Of a stretch of DNA of 35,620 nt, positions 1-8,175 are shown one piece after another. Within the stretch, counting starts at the first letter, position 1; every line of letters starts with the position of its first letter. The translations under genes were made by a program, and so were the position numbers. A model generated the notes under the pieces. The model was not told the DNA's origin. It made no database searches and saw nothing but the letters and a program-made list of their open reading frames with translations. This stretch comes from an uncultured Acetatifactor sp. (GTDB lineage Bacteria > Bacillota > Clostridia > Lachnospirales > Lachnospiraceae), in the NCBI GenBank assembly GCA_910577185.1, contig CAJTLR010000005.1, positions 62,213 to 97,832 of the forward strand, read 5' to 3'.

Positions 1-339
1 AGCGGAAGCGGGGACTGGTGCGGGAACTGCAACAATCCGGTATACCATGAGGAGAACCGGGTGAACTGCAATATCGTGGACGGATACTGTACCAGCGGAA
101 GCGGGGACTGGTGCGGGAACTGCAACAATCCGGTATACCATGAGGAAAACCGGGTGAACTGCAATATCGTGGACGGATACTGTACCAGCGGAAGCGGGGA
201 CTGGTGCGGGAACTGCAACAATCCGGTGCACCATGAGGAGAACCGGGTGAACTGCAATATCGTGGACGGATACTGTACCAGCGGAAGCGGGGACTGGTGC
301 GGGAACTGCAACAATCCGGTATACCGTGAGAACAGCGGG
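1..339 (+). repeat. 93-bp in-frame tandem repeat (3.6 copies)
   Basis: Units start at 61, 154 and 247, with a truncated unit at 1-60. They are almost identical at the DNA level: changes are confined to the last ~20 bases of each unit (for example gtatac versus gtgcac, gagg versus gagaac). The period is a multiple of three, so copy-number change keeps the frame. Near identity including synonymous sites points to recent expansion or gene conversion. More copies probably lie left of the window. Confidence 0.95.
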
Positions 340-387
340 GGAGGCAGACATCATGGTTCCGGACATCATGGAGGATGTCGCCGATAA
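1..387 (+). CDS. Cys-rich 31-residue tandem-repeat protein, C-terminal part (5' end outside window)
   Basis: The reading frame is open from base 1 to TAA at 385-387, so the start lies upstream; the GTG at 61 is only an internal valine codon of a repeat. The visible part is one partial and three full copies of a 31-residue unit with four cysteines spaced C-x6-C-x7-C-x2-C (core GYCTSGSGDWCGNC), followed by a Gly/His-rich tail (RHHGSGHHGG). Evenly spaced cysteines suggest disulfide-stabilised or metal-binding modules, probably extracytoplasmic, but no signal peptide can be seen. Only 41 bp separate it from the downstream sigma factor gene, and its His/Gly tail resembles that of the anti-sigma factor two genes on, so the three may form one system. 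I do not recognise the family. The coding call is firm; the function is unknown. Confidence 0.75.
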   Translation, partial: SGSGDWCGNCNNPVYHEENRVNCNIVDGYCTSGSGDWCGNCNNPVYHEENRVNCNIVDGYCTSGSGDWCGNCNNPVHHEENRVNCNIVDGYCTSGSGDWCGNCNNPVYRENSGGGRHHGSGHHGGCRR

Positions 388-428
388 AGATAAAAGGCAA
401 ATAAGACAGGATAAAGGGCGGTGGACCG

Positions 429-905
429 GTGCGCAGCGAAGAGGAAACCAACCAGGCGGTTGAACTGTACTCTGATATGATAAGGAGAATCTGTCTGTAT
501 CATCTGAAAAATGCTGCTGACACAGAGGATGTTTTTCAGACAGTATTTTTAAAATTTTTGTTGTATGAAGGAAATTTTGAGAACACGGAGCATGAGAAGG
601 CGTGGTTCATTCGTGTTGCCATAAATGCCTGCAAGGATCATTTGAAAAGCCTGTTCCGCCACCGTACGCTGCCCCTGGAGGGGCTGGCGGAGGAGGCGGC
701 AGGCTTTTCTTTGGAAGAATGCAGCGTGCTGGAGGCGGTTCTGGCTTTGCCGGAGAAGTATAAGGATGCTATTTATCTGCACTATTATGAGGGATATTCT
801 GCCGCCGAAATAGGAAAGATATGCAACAAAAAGGAAAATACAGTTTATTCGCTCTTATCACGAGGCCGGATGATGCTGAAGGAAACATTGGGAGGTGATT
901 TGTGA
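429..905 (+). CDS. ECF-type RNA polymerase sigma factor (sigma-70 family)
   Basis: 158-residue sigma-70 family protein with only regions 2 and 4, the ECF layout. Region 2 lies at about residues 8-75 (includes DTEDVFQTVFLKF and EKAWFIRVAINACKDH) and region 4 at about 100-155 (LPEKYKDAIYLHYYEGYSAAEIGKI followed by a recognition-helix segment TVYSLLSRGR). It directs RNA polymerase to a small regulon, usually including its own operon. The start is GTG at 429: an in-frame stop at 402 excludes longer forms, and a purine-rich ribosome binding site lies just upstream. Its TGA overlaps the ATG of the next gene (TGATG), typical of translationally coupled sigma/anti-sigma pairs. The family call is secure; the stimulus is unknown. 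Confidence 0.93.
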   Translation: MRSEEETNQAVELYSDMIRRICLYHLKNAADTEDVFQTVFLKFLLYEGNFENTEHEKAWFIRVAINACKDHLKSLFRHRTLPLEGLAEEAAGFSLEECSVLEAVLALPEKYKDAIYLHYYEGYSAAEIGKICNKKENTVYSLLSRGRMMLKETLGGDL

Positions 906-1858
906 TGGAACCGAATAATAAAATCCGGACTGCATTTGACGGTATCTCGGCCAGTGAAAAACTGAAAGCAGATACCAGAAATTTCCTGCGCGACGCCAGA
1001 CTCAGAAGCGTGAGGCCGGTCAGGCCGGTATGGCGCTGGGCAGCAGGACTTGTCTGCGCGCTGTTTCTCTTTGGTCTGGGGCTGGAGTCGCATAAGCTGT
1101 TCTGGACGCCCTTTTCCTATGTGAGTATTGATGTGAATCCTTCCCTGGAACTGATATTAAACCGTTTTGACCGGGTTATTTCCGCGGAAGCATATAATGA
1201 AGAGGGCAGGGTTATCCTTGCCGACGTTTCCATAAGCGGAAAGTATTATGTGGATGCGGTTGAGGAAATTGTGGAAAGCAGGGCCATGGTGCCATATTTA
1301 TCTGAAAACGCAGGACTTACTTTTACGGTTGCCGCCAGCAACGGACGAAAAGAGAGCGTATTGCTTGCCGGAATAAAAGGGTCTTCCGGCTGTGTCATGC
1401 ATGGCGGGATGAGTGTGAAGTCGGATATGGCCATTGTGGAGGAAGCCCATGAAAATGGTTTTTCACTGGGAAAATATACGGCATATCAGCTGCTTTTACA
1501 GTATGATGAGTCGGTTACCGCCCAGGACTGCCAGGATATGAGCATGTCGGAAATACATGTGCTCATTCGTGAACATGAACTTGGCCAGGGGAAGAATGCC
1601 GGAATGGATACCGGAGGGGAAAGCGGAAATGAGGGAAACCGGGAACGGAATCAAAACGCGGATGGATATGAATCGGAAAACCATGACAGCTACCGGATGC
1701 AGGAAAGCGGTACGGAAAGTTACGGAACAGATCCTTCCCCGGAAGATCAGGGGGAGAATATGGGGGATGATCCCGGGGGAAGTGTTGTCCCGGAAAGCAA
1801 TCCCGGCAGAGGGCATCATGGCAGTCATCATTCGGGACATGGGGGACATATGGAGTAA
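905..1858 (+). CDS. membrane anti-sigma factor with RsgI-like extracytoplasmic domain
   Basis: 317 residues from ATG 905 (GGGAGG site at about 889-895; a GTG at 902 is possible but less likely). About 44 basic cytoplasmic residues are followed by one membrane segment (about 45-62) and an ectodomain starting SIDVNPSLELILNRFDRVIS, the signature of the RsgI middle domain (about 72-160). In RsgI proteins the Asn-Pro bond of the VNPS motif is a known autoproteolysis site; here it is N78-P79. The ectodomain continues to about 225, then an acidic low-complexity linker leads to a His/Gly-rich tail (RGHHGSHHSGHGGH). The role inferred from position is to hold the upstream ECF sigma factor and release it on an external signal. 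Oddity: RsgI-type ectodomains normally pair with SigI, not with a two-domain ECF sigma. Confidence 0.85.
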   Translation: MEPNNKIRTAFDGISASEKLKADTRNFLRDARLRSVRPVRPVWRWAAGLVCALFLFGLGLESHKLFWTPFSYVSIDVNPSLELILNRFDRVISAEAYNEEGRVILADVSISGKYYVDAVEEIVESRAMVPYLSENAGLTFTVAASNGRKESVLLAGIKGSSGCVMHGGMSVKSDMAIVEEAHENGFSLGKYTAYQLLLQYDESVTAQDCQDMSMSEIHVLIREHELGQGKNAGMDTGGESGNEGNRERNQNADGYESENHDSYRMQESGTESYGTDPSPEDQGENMGDDPGGSVVPESNPGRGHHGSHHSGHGGHME

Positions 1859-1896
1859 AACAAGGCTTGCCGGTTACGCGGCAGGGGAAGTCAATT

Positions 1897-1933
1897 GGGG
1901 GGCCGGGGAAAACTTTCCGGGAGCCCCCTTTTC
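1897..1933 (+). terminator. rho-independent terminator after the anti-sigma gene
   Basis: GC-rich stem: GGGGGGCCGGGGAAA pairs with TTTCCGGGAGCCCCC across a 3-base loop, followed by TTTT. It closes the sigma/anti-sigma operon. Confidence 0.8.
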
Positions 1934-1957
1934 AAATGTCTTTAAAAAGAGTATAAT
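1929..1957 (+). promoter_or_regulatory. putative sigma-A promoter for the O-antigen-ligase-like gene
   Basis: A perfect TATAAT at 1952-1957 has a weak -35 candidate (TTTTCA, 1929-1934) 17 bp upstream. It sits right after the terminator and about 45 bp before the next start codon. The -10 is convincing, the -35 is not. Confidence 0.5.
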
Positions 1958-2002
1958 CTATGGAAAATATCAGAGAAAGGGGTTCCCTTTTTCCATAAGC
2001 GT

Positions 2003-3727
2003 ATGAAAAACGGCAAAAATGAATTTTTGAGTTTATTATGTCATTTATACATTATCGCCCTGCTGGTGGTGCTGCCCTTGTATACAGGGAAGGGTTACTG
2101 GCAGTTAGGCGTTACAAAGTATATGCTATTCCGAAATCTTTCCATTCTCTGTCTGGGAGCCTGGCTGGCAGAAGGGCTGCCGGAAGGGATAAGATCGTTT
2201 ATAGCCCAGGCACGGACGGGGAAGGGAGAGAGGAGGGCTTTTTTGTCCGGACCGGAGGACTGTGCCGTGGCCGGATATGGTGTCTGCGTCCTGCTGTCCG
2301 CGGCCTGCAGTTCTTATGAGATGCTGGCGTGGACCGGCTACGAAGGCTGGTACATGGGAGCGTTTTCACAGATGTTGTTTGTGCTGATTTATTTTTTTGT
2401 GTCAAGGCAGTATGACGGGGCCGCATGGCCGCTGTATCTGGGTGAAGCCGCCATTTTTATGGTTACACTGCTTGGACTGCTGCATCGTGTGGGAATAGAT
2501 CCTCTGGGCCTGATGAGTACCTGGGACAGCGGGGACTGGGAATACAGCCATATGTTGTCCACGCTGGGAAACATAAACTGGCTTTGCGGCTTTTACAGTG
2601 TGGCCCTGGCTTTGGTGATGGCGCACTATCTCTGGGAGAAAAGGTTCTGGATCCGGGTTATCTTATATGCGGAGGCAGTGTCGGCTTTTGTATTGCTTGG
2701 GATTCAGGGCAGTCAGAGCGGATTTCTGATTCTGGCAGGCTGTATCGGCGTGAGTCTGGCCTGGGGCCGGAAGGAGCAGGGGGTGACCAGAAGAACCAGC
2801 CTGCTTTTGACCGGATTTTTTCTGGCAATGCCGCTTATGGGGGCCTGGATGGGGGCAAGAGGAGATAAGGCGGCGGTGGTGCGGGACGGAAATATATTTG
2901 GAAGTACGGAATGGTATCACTGGATTCTTGCGGCCATAGTGAGTCAGCTTTTGTTCACGTTGATTCCCATGGCGGGAAAACGATATAAGCGCTGTCGTTT
3001 TCACGGGAAGGAGGACGGCGCCCGGGCAGAAGGCATACCGGTGGGGGAAACGGGGAAGAAACTGTTTTGGCAGAGGGACAGGGGGAGAAAACACAGGACA
3101 GTAAGGCTGTTTTTGGCAGGAATCGGAACGGCAGGGATGGTAACTGTCTGCCTTCTCTTTTATCAGGGCGTGGGGGATGGATTTGGCAGCGGCAGGGGAT
3201 TTCTATGGCATATTGCACTGGAAGGATTCAGCCAGGCAGACGGGAAGGACAAAATATTGGGGGCAGGTCCCGATTGCTATGGGGAAGCAATTTTCCACAG
3301 GCTTGGGGAGGACTCCGAAATCTGGGAGGGCGAATATTGGGAAGGGGCAGTTTTTACCAATGCGCACAGCGAACTTCTAAGCCAGCTTTGCAATGTGGGA
3401 ATCCTGGGGACAGCCAGCTATCTTGCCGTTTTTCTGGCAGGTCTGTATGAGTGCGGAAAAAGTGCCGGGGAGGCGGGGAAGAGTGGCCGGAAGATACCGC
3501 TGCTGCCGGGAACAGACTGCAGCGGAAGGGACTGGCTGGGTGTGTTTGCCATTGTCATGTATGGGATCCATGCCCTGGTGAGTTTTCAGCAGGTCCTGAA
3601 TACACCGCTGCTGTTTCTGGTACTTGGATTATGCGGGGCAAGGCGCAGAATCATGGGAGAGCAGATAAAAGGAGAAGAGGGGCAAAATGTGTTTTGCGGG
3701 CCCGGAACATATGAGAGTGAAGGATAA
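2003..3727 (+). CDS. O-antigen ligase / Wzy_C-like polytopic membrane protein
   Basis: 574 residues, strongly hydrophobic, with roughly a dozen predicted membrane segments. A large loop near residues 420-470 carries GAGPDCYGEAIF and then TNAHSELLSQLCNVGILG, which matches the NAHNxxLQxxxxxGxxG hallmark of the Wzy_C/O-antigen ligase family. Family members join polysaccharide units or ligate glycans on the outer face of the membrane; in a Gram-positive this would be a cell-surface polymer ligase or polymerase. A basic cytoplasmic stretch at about 335-370 is unusual. There are no glycosyltransferase neighbours, so it may act as an orphan. ATG at 2003 is the best start, although the purine-rich GAAAGGGG lies rather far upstream. 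Family call good, substrate unknown. Confidence 0.78.
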   Translation: MKNGKNEFLSLLCHLYIIALLVVLPLYTGKGYWQLGVTKYMLFRNLSILCLGAWLAEGLPEGIRSFIAQARTGKGERRAFLSGPEDCAVAGYGVCVLLSAACSSYEMLAWTGYEGWYMGAFSQMLFVLIYFFVSRQYDGAAWPLYLGEAAIFMVTLLGLLHRVGIDPLGLMSTWDSGDWEYSHMLSTLGNINWLCGFYSVALALVMAHYLWEKRFWIRVILYAEAVSAFVLLGIQGSQSGFLILAGCIGVSLAWGRKEQGVTRRTSLLLTGFFLAMPLMGAWMGARGDKAAVVRDGNIFGSTEWYHWILAAIVSQLLFTLIPMAGKRYKRCRFHGKEDGARAEGIPVGETGKKLFWQRDRGRKHRTVRLFLAGIGTAGMVTVCLLFYQGVGDGFGSGRGFLWHIALEGFSQADGKDKILGAGPDCYGEAIFHRLGEDSEIWEGEYWEGAVFTNAHSELLSQLCNVGILGTASYLAVFLAGLYECGKSAGEAGKSGRKIPLLPGTDCSGRDWLGVFAIVMYGIHALVSFQQVLNTPLLFLVLGLCGARRRIMGEQIKGEEGQNVFCGPGTYESEG

Positions 3728-3746
3728 AACAGAGGAGGCTTGAGAT

Positions 3747-4736
3747 ATGAAGTGGACAAAATTTAAGATAAAGACAATCACGGATGCGGAAGATATCATT
3801 ATCAGCACTCTTTATGACATTGGCCTGGAGGGGGCGCAGATTGAGGATAAGATTCCCCTGACAGCGATGGAGAAAGAGCGTATGTTTGTGGATATAGTGC
3901 CGGAACTCCAGGAGGATGATGGCATTGCCTGGCTGAGCTTTTTTGTGGAAGAAAAGGAAGATGGCAGTCTGGAGGTCCAGGGAGAAAAGACGGATGTGGG
4001 GACGCTTTTGGGAAGGATCAGGCAGGAACTGGAAGAGCTGCGGCAGTTCTGTGATATCGGGGAAGCTTCCGTCACTGTGGATGAGACAGAGGATATTGAC
4101 TGGATCAACAACTGGAAACAGTATTTCCATCAGTTTTATATTGATGATATACTGGTGGTGCCTTCCTGGGAGGAGATTCCGGCAGAAGATGAGGGCCGGA
4201 TGGTGCTGCATATAGATCCGGGCACGGCGTTCGGGACAGGAATGCATGAAACGACCCAGCTGTGTATCAGACAATTGCGGAAGTATGTGCGGGAAGATAC
4301 CATGCTTCTTGACGTGGGAACGGGAAGCGGCATACTGGCGATCCTTTCCCTGATGTTCGGGGCAGGACATGCATTCGGCACGGACCTGGATGAATGTGCC
4401 GTGGAGGCGGTGGCGCAGAATTGTGAAGCAAATGGCATTGAACCGTCCTGTTTTGAACTTGTGATCGGCAATATAATCACGGACCCCCAGGTGCAGGAGA
4501 AAGCAGGTTACGGCTGCTATGACATAGTGACTGCGAATATTCTGGCAGATGTTCTTGTGCCCCTGACGCCTGTGGTTGTAAATCATCTGAAGCCGGGAGG
4601 AAAATACATCACTTCGGGTATTATTGACGACAAGGAAGAGACCGTGGCAGAGGCCATAAGGGCGGCAGGACTGAAAATACTGGAGATTACCCATCAGGGT
4701 GAATGGGTCAGTATCACGGCGGAGCGGGAAGGCTGA
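3747..4736 (+). CDS. prmA: ribosomal protein L11 methyltransferase PrmA
   Basis: 329 residues. The N-terminal substrate domain (KWTKFKIKTI...) is followed by the Rossmann methyltransferase core: DPGTAFGTGMHETT at about 157-170, the SAM motif LLDVGTGSGILAI at about 188-200, and TANILADVLVPL, the NxxA motif of PrmA, at about 263-274. It uses S-adenosylmethionine to trimethylate ribosomal protein L11 in the cytoplasm. GAGGAGG at about 3731 gives a well-placed start. The next gene is rsmE, the pairing seen downstream of dnaJ in Bacillus, but here the dnaK operon is not upstream. Confidence 0.97.
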   Translation: MKWTKFKIKTITDAEDIIISTLYDIGLEGAQIEDKIPLTAMEKERMFVDIVPELQEDDGIAWLSFFVEEKEDGSLEVQGEKTDVGTLLGRIRQELEELRQFCDIGEASVTVDETEDIDWINNWKQYFHQFYIDDILVVPSWEEIPAEDEGRMVLHIDPGTAFGTGMHETTQLCIRQLRKYVREDTMLLDVGTGSGILAILSLMFGAGHAFGTDLDECAVEAVAQNCEANGIEPSCFELVIGNIITDPQVQEKAGYGCYDIVTANILADVLVPLTPVVVNHLKPGGKYITSGIIDDKEETVAEAIRAAGLKILEITHQGEWVSITAEREG

Positions 4737-4803
4737 TTTTTCGCCATGAACGGCCTGAAAAGCGGTGTGGGACCGAAGGACGGTACCGGAAAGGGAAAAC
4801 AAA

Positions 4804-5550
4804 ATGCATCAGTTTTTTGTGGCTCCGGAGCAGATTAATATACATGACAAGAGTGTCGTAATAATCGGCCCGGATGTCAATCATATCAAAAATGTGCTCC
4901 GGATGCGGGTGGGGGAGGAGATTTCCGTCAGCAATGGCCGGGATGCCAAAGAATACCGGTGCGGAATTCTCTCCCTTGAGGAGGACCGGATTTGCTGCGG
5001 CCTTCGGTTTATAAAAGAAGACAGTGTGGAGCTTCCTGCCCGGATCTATCTGTTTCAGGCGCTTCCCAAGGCGGATAAAATGGAGTGGATTGTCCAGAAG
5101 GCCGTGGAGCTGGGCGTTTATAAAATCATTCCGGTGGCGGCAAAGCGATGCATTGTTAAGCTGGAAGACAAAAAACAGGCTGCCAGGATTGCGCGCTGGC
5201 AGGGAATCGCGGAATCCGCGGCAAAGCAGAGCAGGCGTGCCATTGTGCCGGAAGTGACAAAAGTGCTGGAATTTTCCGGGGCGGTGTCGGCGGCAGCGGG
5301 CATGGACGTGAAACTGATTCCCTATGAAATGGCCCGGGACATGGATAAGACAAGGATGCTTATGAACAGCCTGAAACCGGGGCAGGATGCGGCTGTGTTT
5401 ATCGGCCCGGAAGGGGGATTTGAAGAATCGGAGATTGCCCTGGCGCTGGAAAACGGCGTGGAGCCTGTGACCCTGGGAAAACGTATTCTGCGGACGGAGA
5501 CTGCCGGACTGACAGTGCTGTCCTGGATGATGTACTTGCTGGAACCGTAA
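4804..5550 (+). CDS. rsmE: 16S rRNA m3U1498 methyltransferase RsmE
   Basis: 248 residues, SPOUT (trefoil-knot) methyltransferase that makes N3-methyluridine at U1498 of 16S rRNA. The N-terminal PUA-like part starts MHQFFVAPEQI and contains HIKNVLRMRVGEEI; the knot shows FIGPEGGFEESEI and LGKRILRTETAGL near the C-terminus, both diagnostic. The frame is open upstream to a GTG at 4765, but ATG 4804, preceded by GGAAAGGG, matches the family's N-terminus. It lies 67 bp after prmA, probably in the same transcript. Confidence 0.96.
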   Translation: MHQFFVAPEQINIHDKSVVIIGPDVNHIKNVLRMRVGEEISVSNGRDAKEYRCGILSLEEDRICCGLRFIKEDSVELPARIYLFQALPKADKMEWIVQKAVELGVYKIIPVAAKRCIVKLEDKKQAARIARWQGIAESAAKQSRRAIVPEVTKVLEFSGAVSAAAGMDVKLIPYEMARDMDKTRMLMNSLKPGQDAAVFIGPEGGFEESEIALALENGVEPVTLGKRILRTETAGLTVLSWMMYLLEP

Positions 5551-5637
5551 AATGGGAAGACGGAATATCCGTATTTTCACCCCGGGAAAACCGCTGCATA
5601 TGATAGTATAACTTGATTTTCATAAAGGAGTAAGACC

Positions 5638-6810
5638 ATGGAAGTGTATTTGGACAATTCTGCCACCACCAGGGCGTTTCCGGAGGTGGCAGAGTTGATG
5701 ACAAAAATCATGTGTGAGGATTATGGCAATCCTTCCAGTCTCCATATAAAAGGCGTTCAGGCCGAGCAGTACCTCCGTTACGGAAAGGAAACGTTTGCCA
5801 GGCTGCTGAAAGTAAATGAAAAGGAAATATTTTTTACTTCAGGCGGTACGGAATCGGACAATATGGCACTGATGGGATGTGCTTTTGCAAATCACAGAAG
5901 GGGAAGGCATCTGATCACCACCAGGATCGAGCACCCGGCTGTTTTAAATACCATGCGCTATCTGGAATCCGTGGGCTATAAGGTGACATATCTGCCGGTA
6001 AATTCGCAGGGGCAGCTGGAGCTGGAAGAACTGCGCAGGGCCATGACACCTGATACCATACTGGTGTCAGTCATGCATACCAACAATGAAGTGGGAAGCC
6101 TGCAGCCCGTTGCGGAGGCAGGTGCGCTGATCAAGAGGATGAATCCGGGCACTTTATTCCATGTGGACGCGGTTCAGGGATTCGGAAAAGCAAAAATTTA
6201 CCCGAAAAAAATGGGGATTGATCTTTTGTCCGCCAGCGGGCACAAGATTCACGGTCCAAAAGGCGTGGGACTTTTATATGTGGGAGAAAAGGTGAAAATA
6301 CAGCCTATTCTTTACGGCGGAGGGCAGCAGATGAATCTTCGCTCGGGTACGGACAATGTGCCGGGGATTGCGGGCTTTACGAAGGCGGCGGAACTGTTGT
6401 ATGAGCATTACGAGGATGACGTAAAGCGCCTGTATCAGTGTAAACACTACTTTATGGACGGAATCAGGAAGCTGGACGGAATCAGGATCAACGGCCTTCT
6501 GCCGGGGAAAAATGATGGGGAAGGCACCGCGCCCCACATTGTCAGCGTATCCATAAGCGGTGTCCGCAGTGAAGTATTGCTCCACGCGCTGGAGGAAGAC
6601 GGTATTTATGTGTCGGCGGGCAGCGCCTGTGCCGCACGGAAACCGCAGCCATCCGAGACCCTGAAAGCCATGGGTATTGAGAGAACGCTTTTGGATTCCA
6701 CCATACGTTTCAGCTTTTCCGTATATACCACCGCGGAAGAAATAGACTATACATTACGGACAATGTATGATAAAATTCCTATGTTGCGAAGATATACCCG
6801 CAGACGGTGA
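5638..6810 (+). CDS. cysteine desulfurase, NifS/IscS family (likely ThiI partner)
   Basis: 390 residues, PLP-dependent class V aminotransferase fold. Visible: N-terminal YLDNSATT, FFTSGGTESDN (about 65-75), HVDAVQ (175-180), the PLP lysine K203 in SGHKIHGPKG, and the catalytic C331 in SAGSACAARK. It removes sulfur from L-cysteine as an enzyme-bound persulfide. The gene directly downstream is thiI; in Bacillus a dedicated desulfurase (NifZ) sits beside thiI and feeds it sulfur for 4-thiouridine, so that is the likely role rather than general Fe-S assembly (no iscU/sufU here). AAGGAG just upstream supports the ATG start. Confidence 0.93.
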   Translation: MEVYLDNSATTRAFPEVAELMTKIMCEDYGNPSSLHIKGVQAEQYLRYGKETFARLLKVNEKEIFFTSGGTESDNMALMGCAFANHRRGRHLITTRIEHPAVLNTMRYLESVGYKVTYLPVNSQGQLELEELRRAMTPDTILVSVMHTNNEVGSLQPVAEAGALIKRMNPGTLFHVDAVQGFGKAKIYPKKMGIDLLSASGHKIHGPKGVGLLYVGEKVKIQPILYGGGQQMNLRSGTDNVPGIAGFTKAAELLYEHYEDDVKRLYQCKHYFMDGIRKLDGIRINGLLPGKNDGEGTAPHIVSVSISGVRSEVLLHALEEDGIYVSAGSACAARKPQPSETLKAMGIERTLLDSTIRFSFSVYTTAEEIDYTLRTMYDKIPMLRRYTRRR

Positions 6811-6883
6811 GACACTGCCACAGCCAGGGCAGCCACCGGAACTGCTGTGGAGATACAGATGATATTCTGGGAGAGGATATGGT

Positions 6884-8062
6884 ATGTTTACGGCTTTTTT
6901 GATAAAATATGCAGAGATCGGCATTAAAGGAAAGAATCGTTATTTGTTTGAGGACGCCTTGGTGCATCAGATAAAATTTGCCCTGAAAAAATGTGAGGGG
7001 AAGTTCCTCATCCACAAATCCCAGGGCCGCATTCATGTGGAGGCGCTGGAAGACTTTGACTTTGAGGAGACTGTGGAACATCTGAAAAGGGTGTTTGGCA
7101 TTTCGGGAATCTGCCCGGTGGTATATGCGGAGGACGAAGGCTTTGAAAAATTATGTGACACAGTTGTCAGATATCTGGATGATGTTTATCCGGACAAAAA
7201 CAAATCTTTTAAAGTACATTCCAGACGCGCCCGGAAGGACTATCCCATGGAATCCATGGAGATCAACGCTGCCATGGGTGAGGCCATTCTGCACGCTTAC
7301 CCGGAAATGTCCGTGGATGTGCATGAGCCGGAAATCCTGCTGAACATCGAGATCAGGGAGAAAATATATATTTATTCGGAGACCATTCCGGGACCGGGAG
7401 GGATGCCGGTGGGCACTGGCGGCAAAGCAATGCTGCTTTTATCCGGGGGGATTGACTCTCCTGTGGCCGGATATATGATAGCGAAGCGTGGGGTCAAACT
7501 GGATGCCGTGTATTTTCACGCGCCGCCGTATACCAGTGAGAGGGCGAAACAGAAGGTGGTGGACCTGGCAAAGGCCGTGTCGCGTTACACGGGTCCGGTA
7601 TGGCTTCATATCATTCATTTTACGGATATTCAGCTGTATATTCATGAAAAATGTCCCCATGAGGAACTGACTATCATCATGAGGCGTTATATGATGCGGA
7701 TTGCGGAACAGATTGCAAAAGAGACGGGCTGCCTGGGACTGATCACCGGCGAGAGCATCGGCCAGGTGGCATCCCAGACCATGCAGTCCCTGATTGCCAC
7801 CAATGAGGTATGCGAACTGCCGGTATACCGGCCTCTGATCGGTTTTGACAAAAAGGACATTGTGGAGATTGCGGAGCAGATCGGTACTTTTGAGACTTCC
7901 ATTCTGCCTTTTGAAGACTGCTGCACTATTTTTGTGGCAAAACATCCGGTGACAAAACCCAATGTGAAGATTATACGACGCCATGAGCACAATCTGGATG
8001 AGAAGATAGAAGAATTGGTAAAAACAGCATTGGACACAAAAGAAGTGGTGGTCTGCACATAA
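6884..8062 (+). CDS. thiI: tRNA 4-thiouridine synthase ThiI
   Basis: 392 residues. N-terminal ferredoxin-like/THUMP region (about 1-165), then the PP-loop pyrophosphatase domain with SGGIDSP at 187-193 for ATP binding, GLITGESIGQVASQTMQSL, and the family-typical EDCCTIFVAKHP near the C-terminus. It adenylates and thiolates U8 of tRNA, and can supply sulfur for thiazole synthesis. There is no C-terminal rhodanese domain, as in Bacillus, so sulfur must come directly from the upstream desulfurase. The start is ATG 6884 with GAGAGG upstream, 73 bp after the desulfurase stop. Confidence 0.97.
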   Translation: MFTAFLIKYAEIGIKGKNRYLFEDALVHQIKFALKKCEGKFLIHKSQGRIHVEALEDFDFEETVEHLKRVFGISGICPVVYAEDEGFEKLCDTVVRYLDDVYPDKNKSFKVHSRRARKDYPMESMEINAAMGEAILHAYPEMSVDVHEPEILLNIEIREKIYIYSETIPGPGGMPVGTGGKAMLLLSGGIDSPVAGYMIAKRGVKLDAVYFHAPPYTSERAKQKVVDLAKAVSRYTGPVWLHIIHFTDIQLYIHEKCPHEELTIIMRRYMMRIAEQIAKETGCLGLITGESIGQVASQTMQSLIATNEVCELPVYRPLIGFDKKDIVEIAEQIGTFETSILPFEDCCTIFVAKHPVTKPNVKIIRRHEHNLDEKIEELVKTALDTKEVVVCT

Positions 8063-8084
8063 AACCCCCATGCTTTTCCGCAGT

Positions 8085-8136
8085 ATGTGAAAATTTATTT
8101 TTCACATGAACCTCCGGGGAAAGAATTCTCCGGAGG
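8085..8136. other. two adjacent inverted repeats between convergent genes
   Basis: ATGTGAAAA/TTTTCACAT (8085-8107, 5-base loop) is followed by CCTCCGG/CCGGAGG (8111-8136). They lie between the 3' ends of thiI and the reverse-strand HPr-like gene. Neither has a proper T-run on either strand, so they are at best atypical bidirectional terminators or mRNA 3'-end stabilisers. Confidence 0.5.
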
Positions 8137-8175
8137 AAGTATGTGCTTATCTGTAAGAACTGGGGGACGGGGTGA

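Noticed and set aside
1..339. CRISPR-like array from regularly spaced repeats
   Set aside because: Units are contiguous, in frame and coding, without spacers or cas genes.
1557..2006. 149-codon plus-strand frame overlapping the anti-sigma tail, terminator and promoter
   Set aside because: Runs through a clear terminator; product is low-complexity and in the wrong frame of a known gene.
3651..4802. 383-codon reverse-strand open frame over prmA
   Set aside because: Antisense shadow; no ribosome binding site and no recognisable domain, while PrmA motifs are clear on the plus strand.
5551..5637. Terminator and promoter between rsmE and the desulfurase gene
   Set aside because: ACGGA-ATA-TCCGT has only a 5-bp stem and the TATGAT-like -10 lacks a convincing -35.
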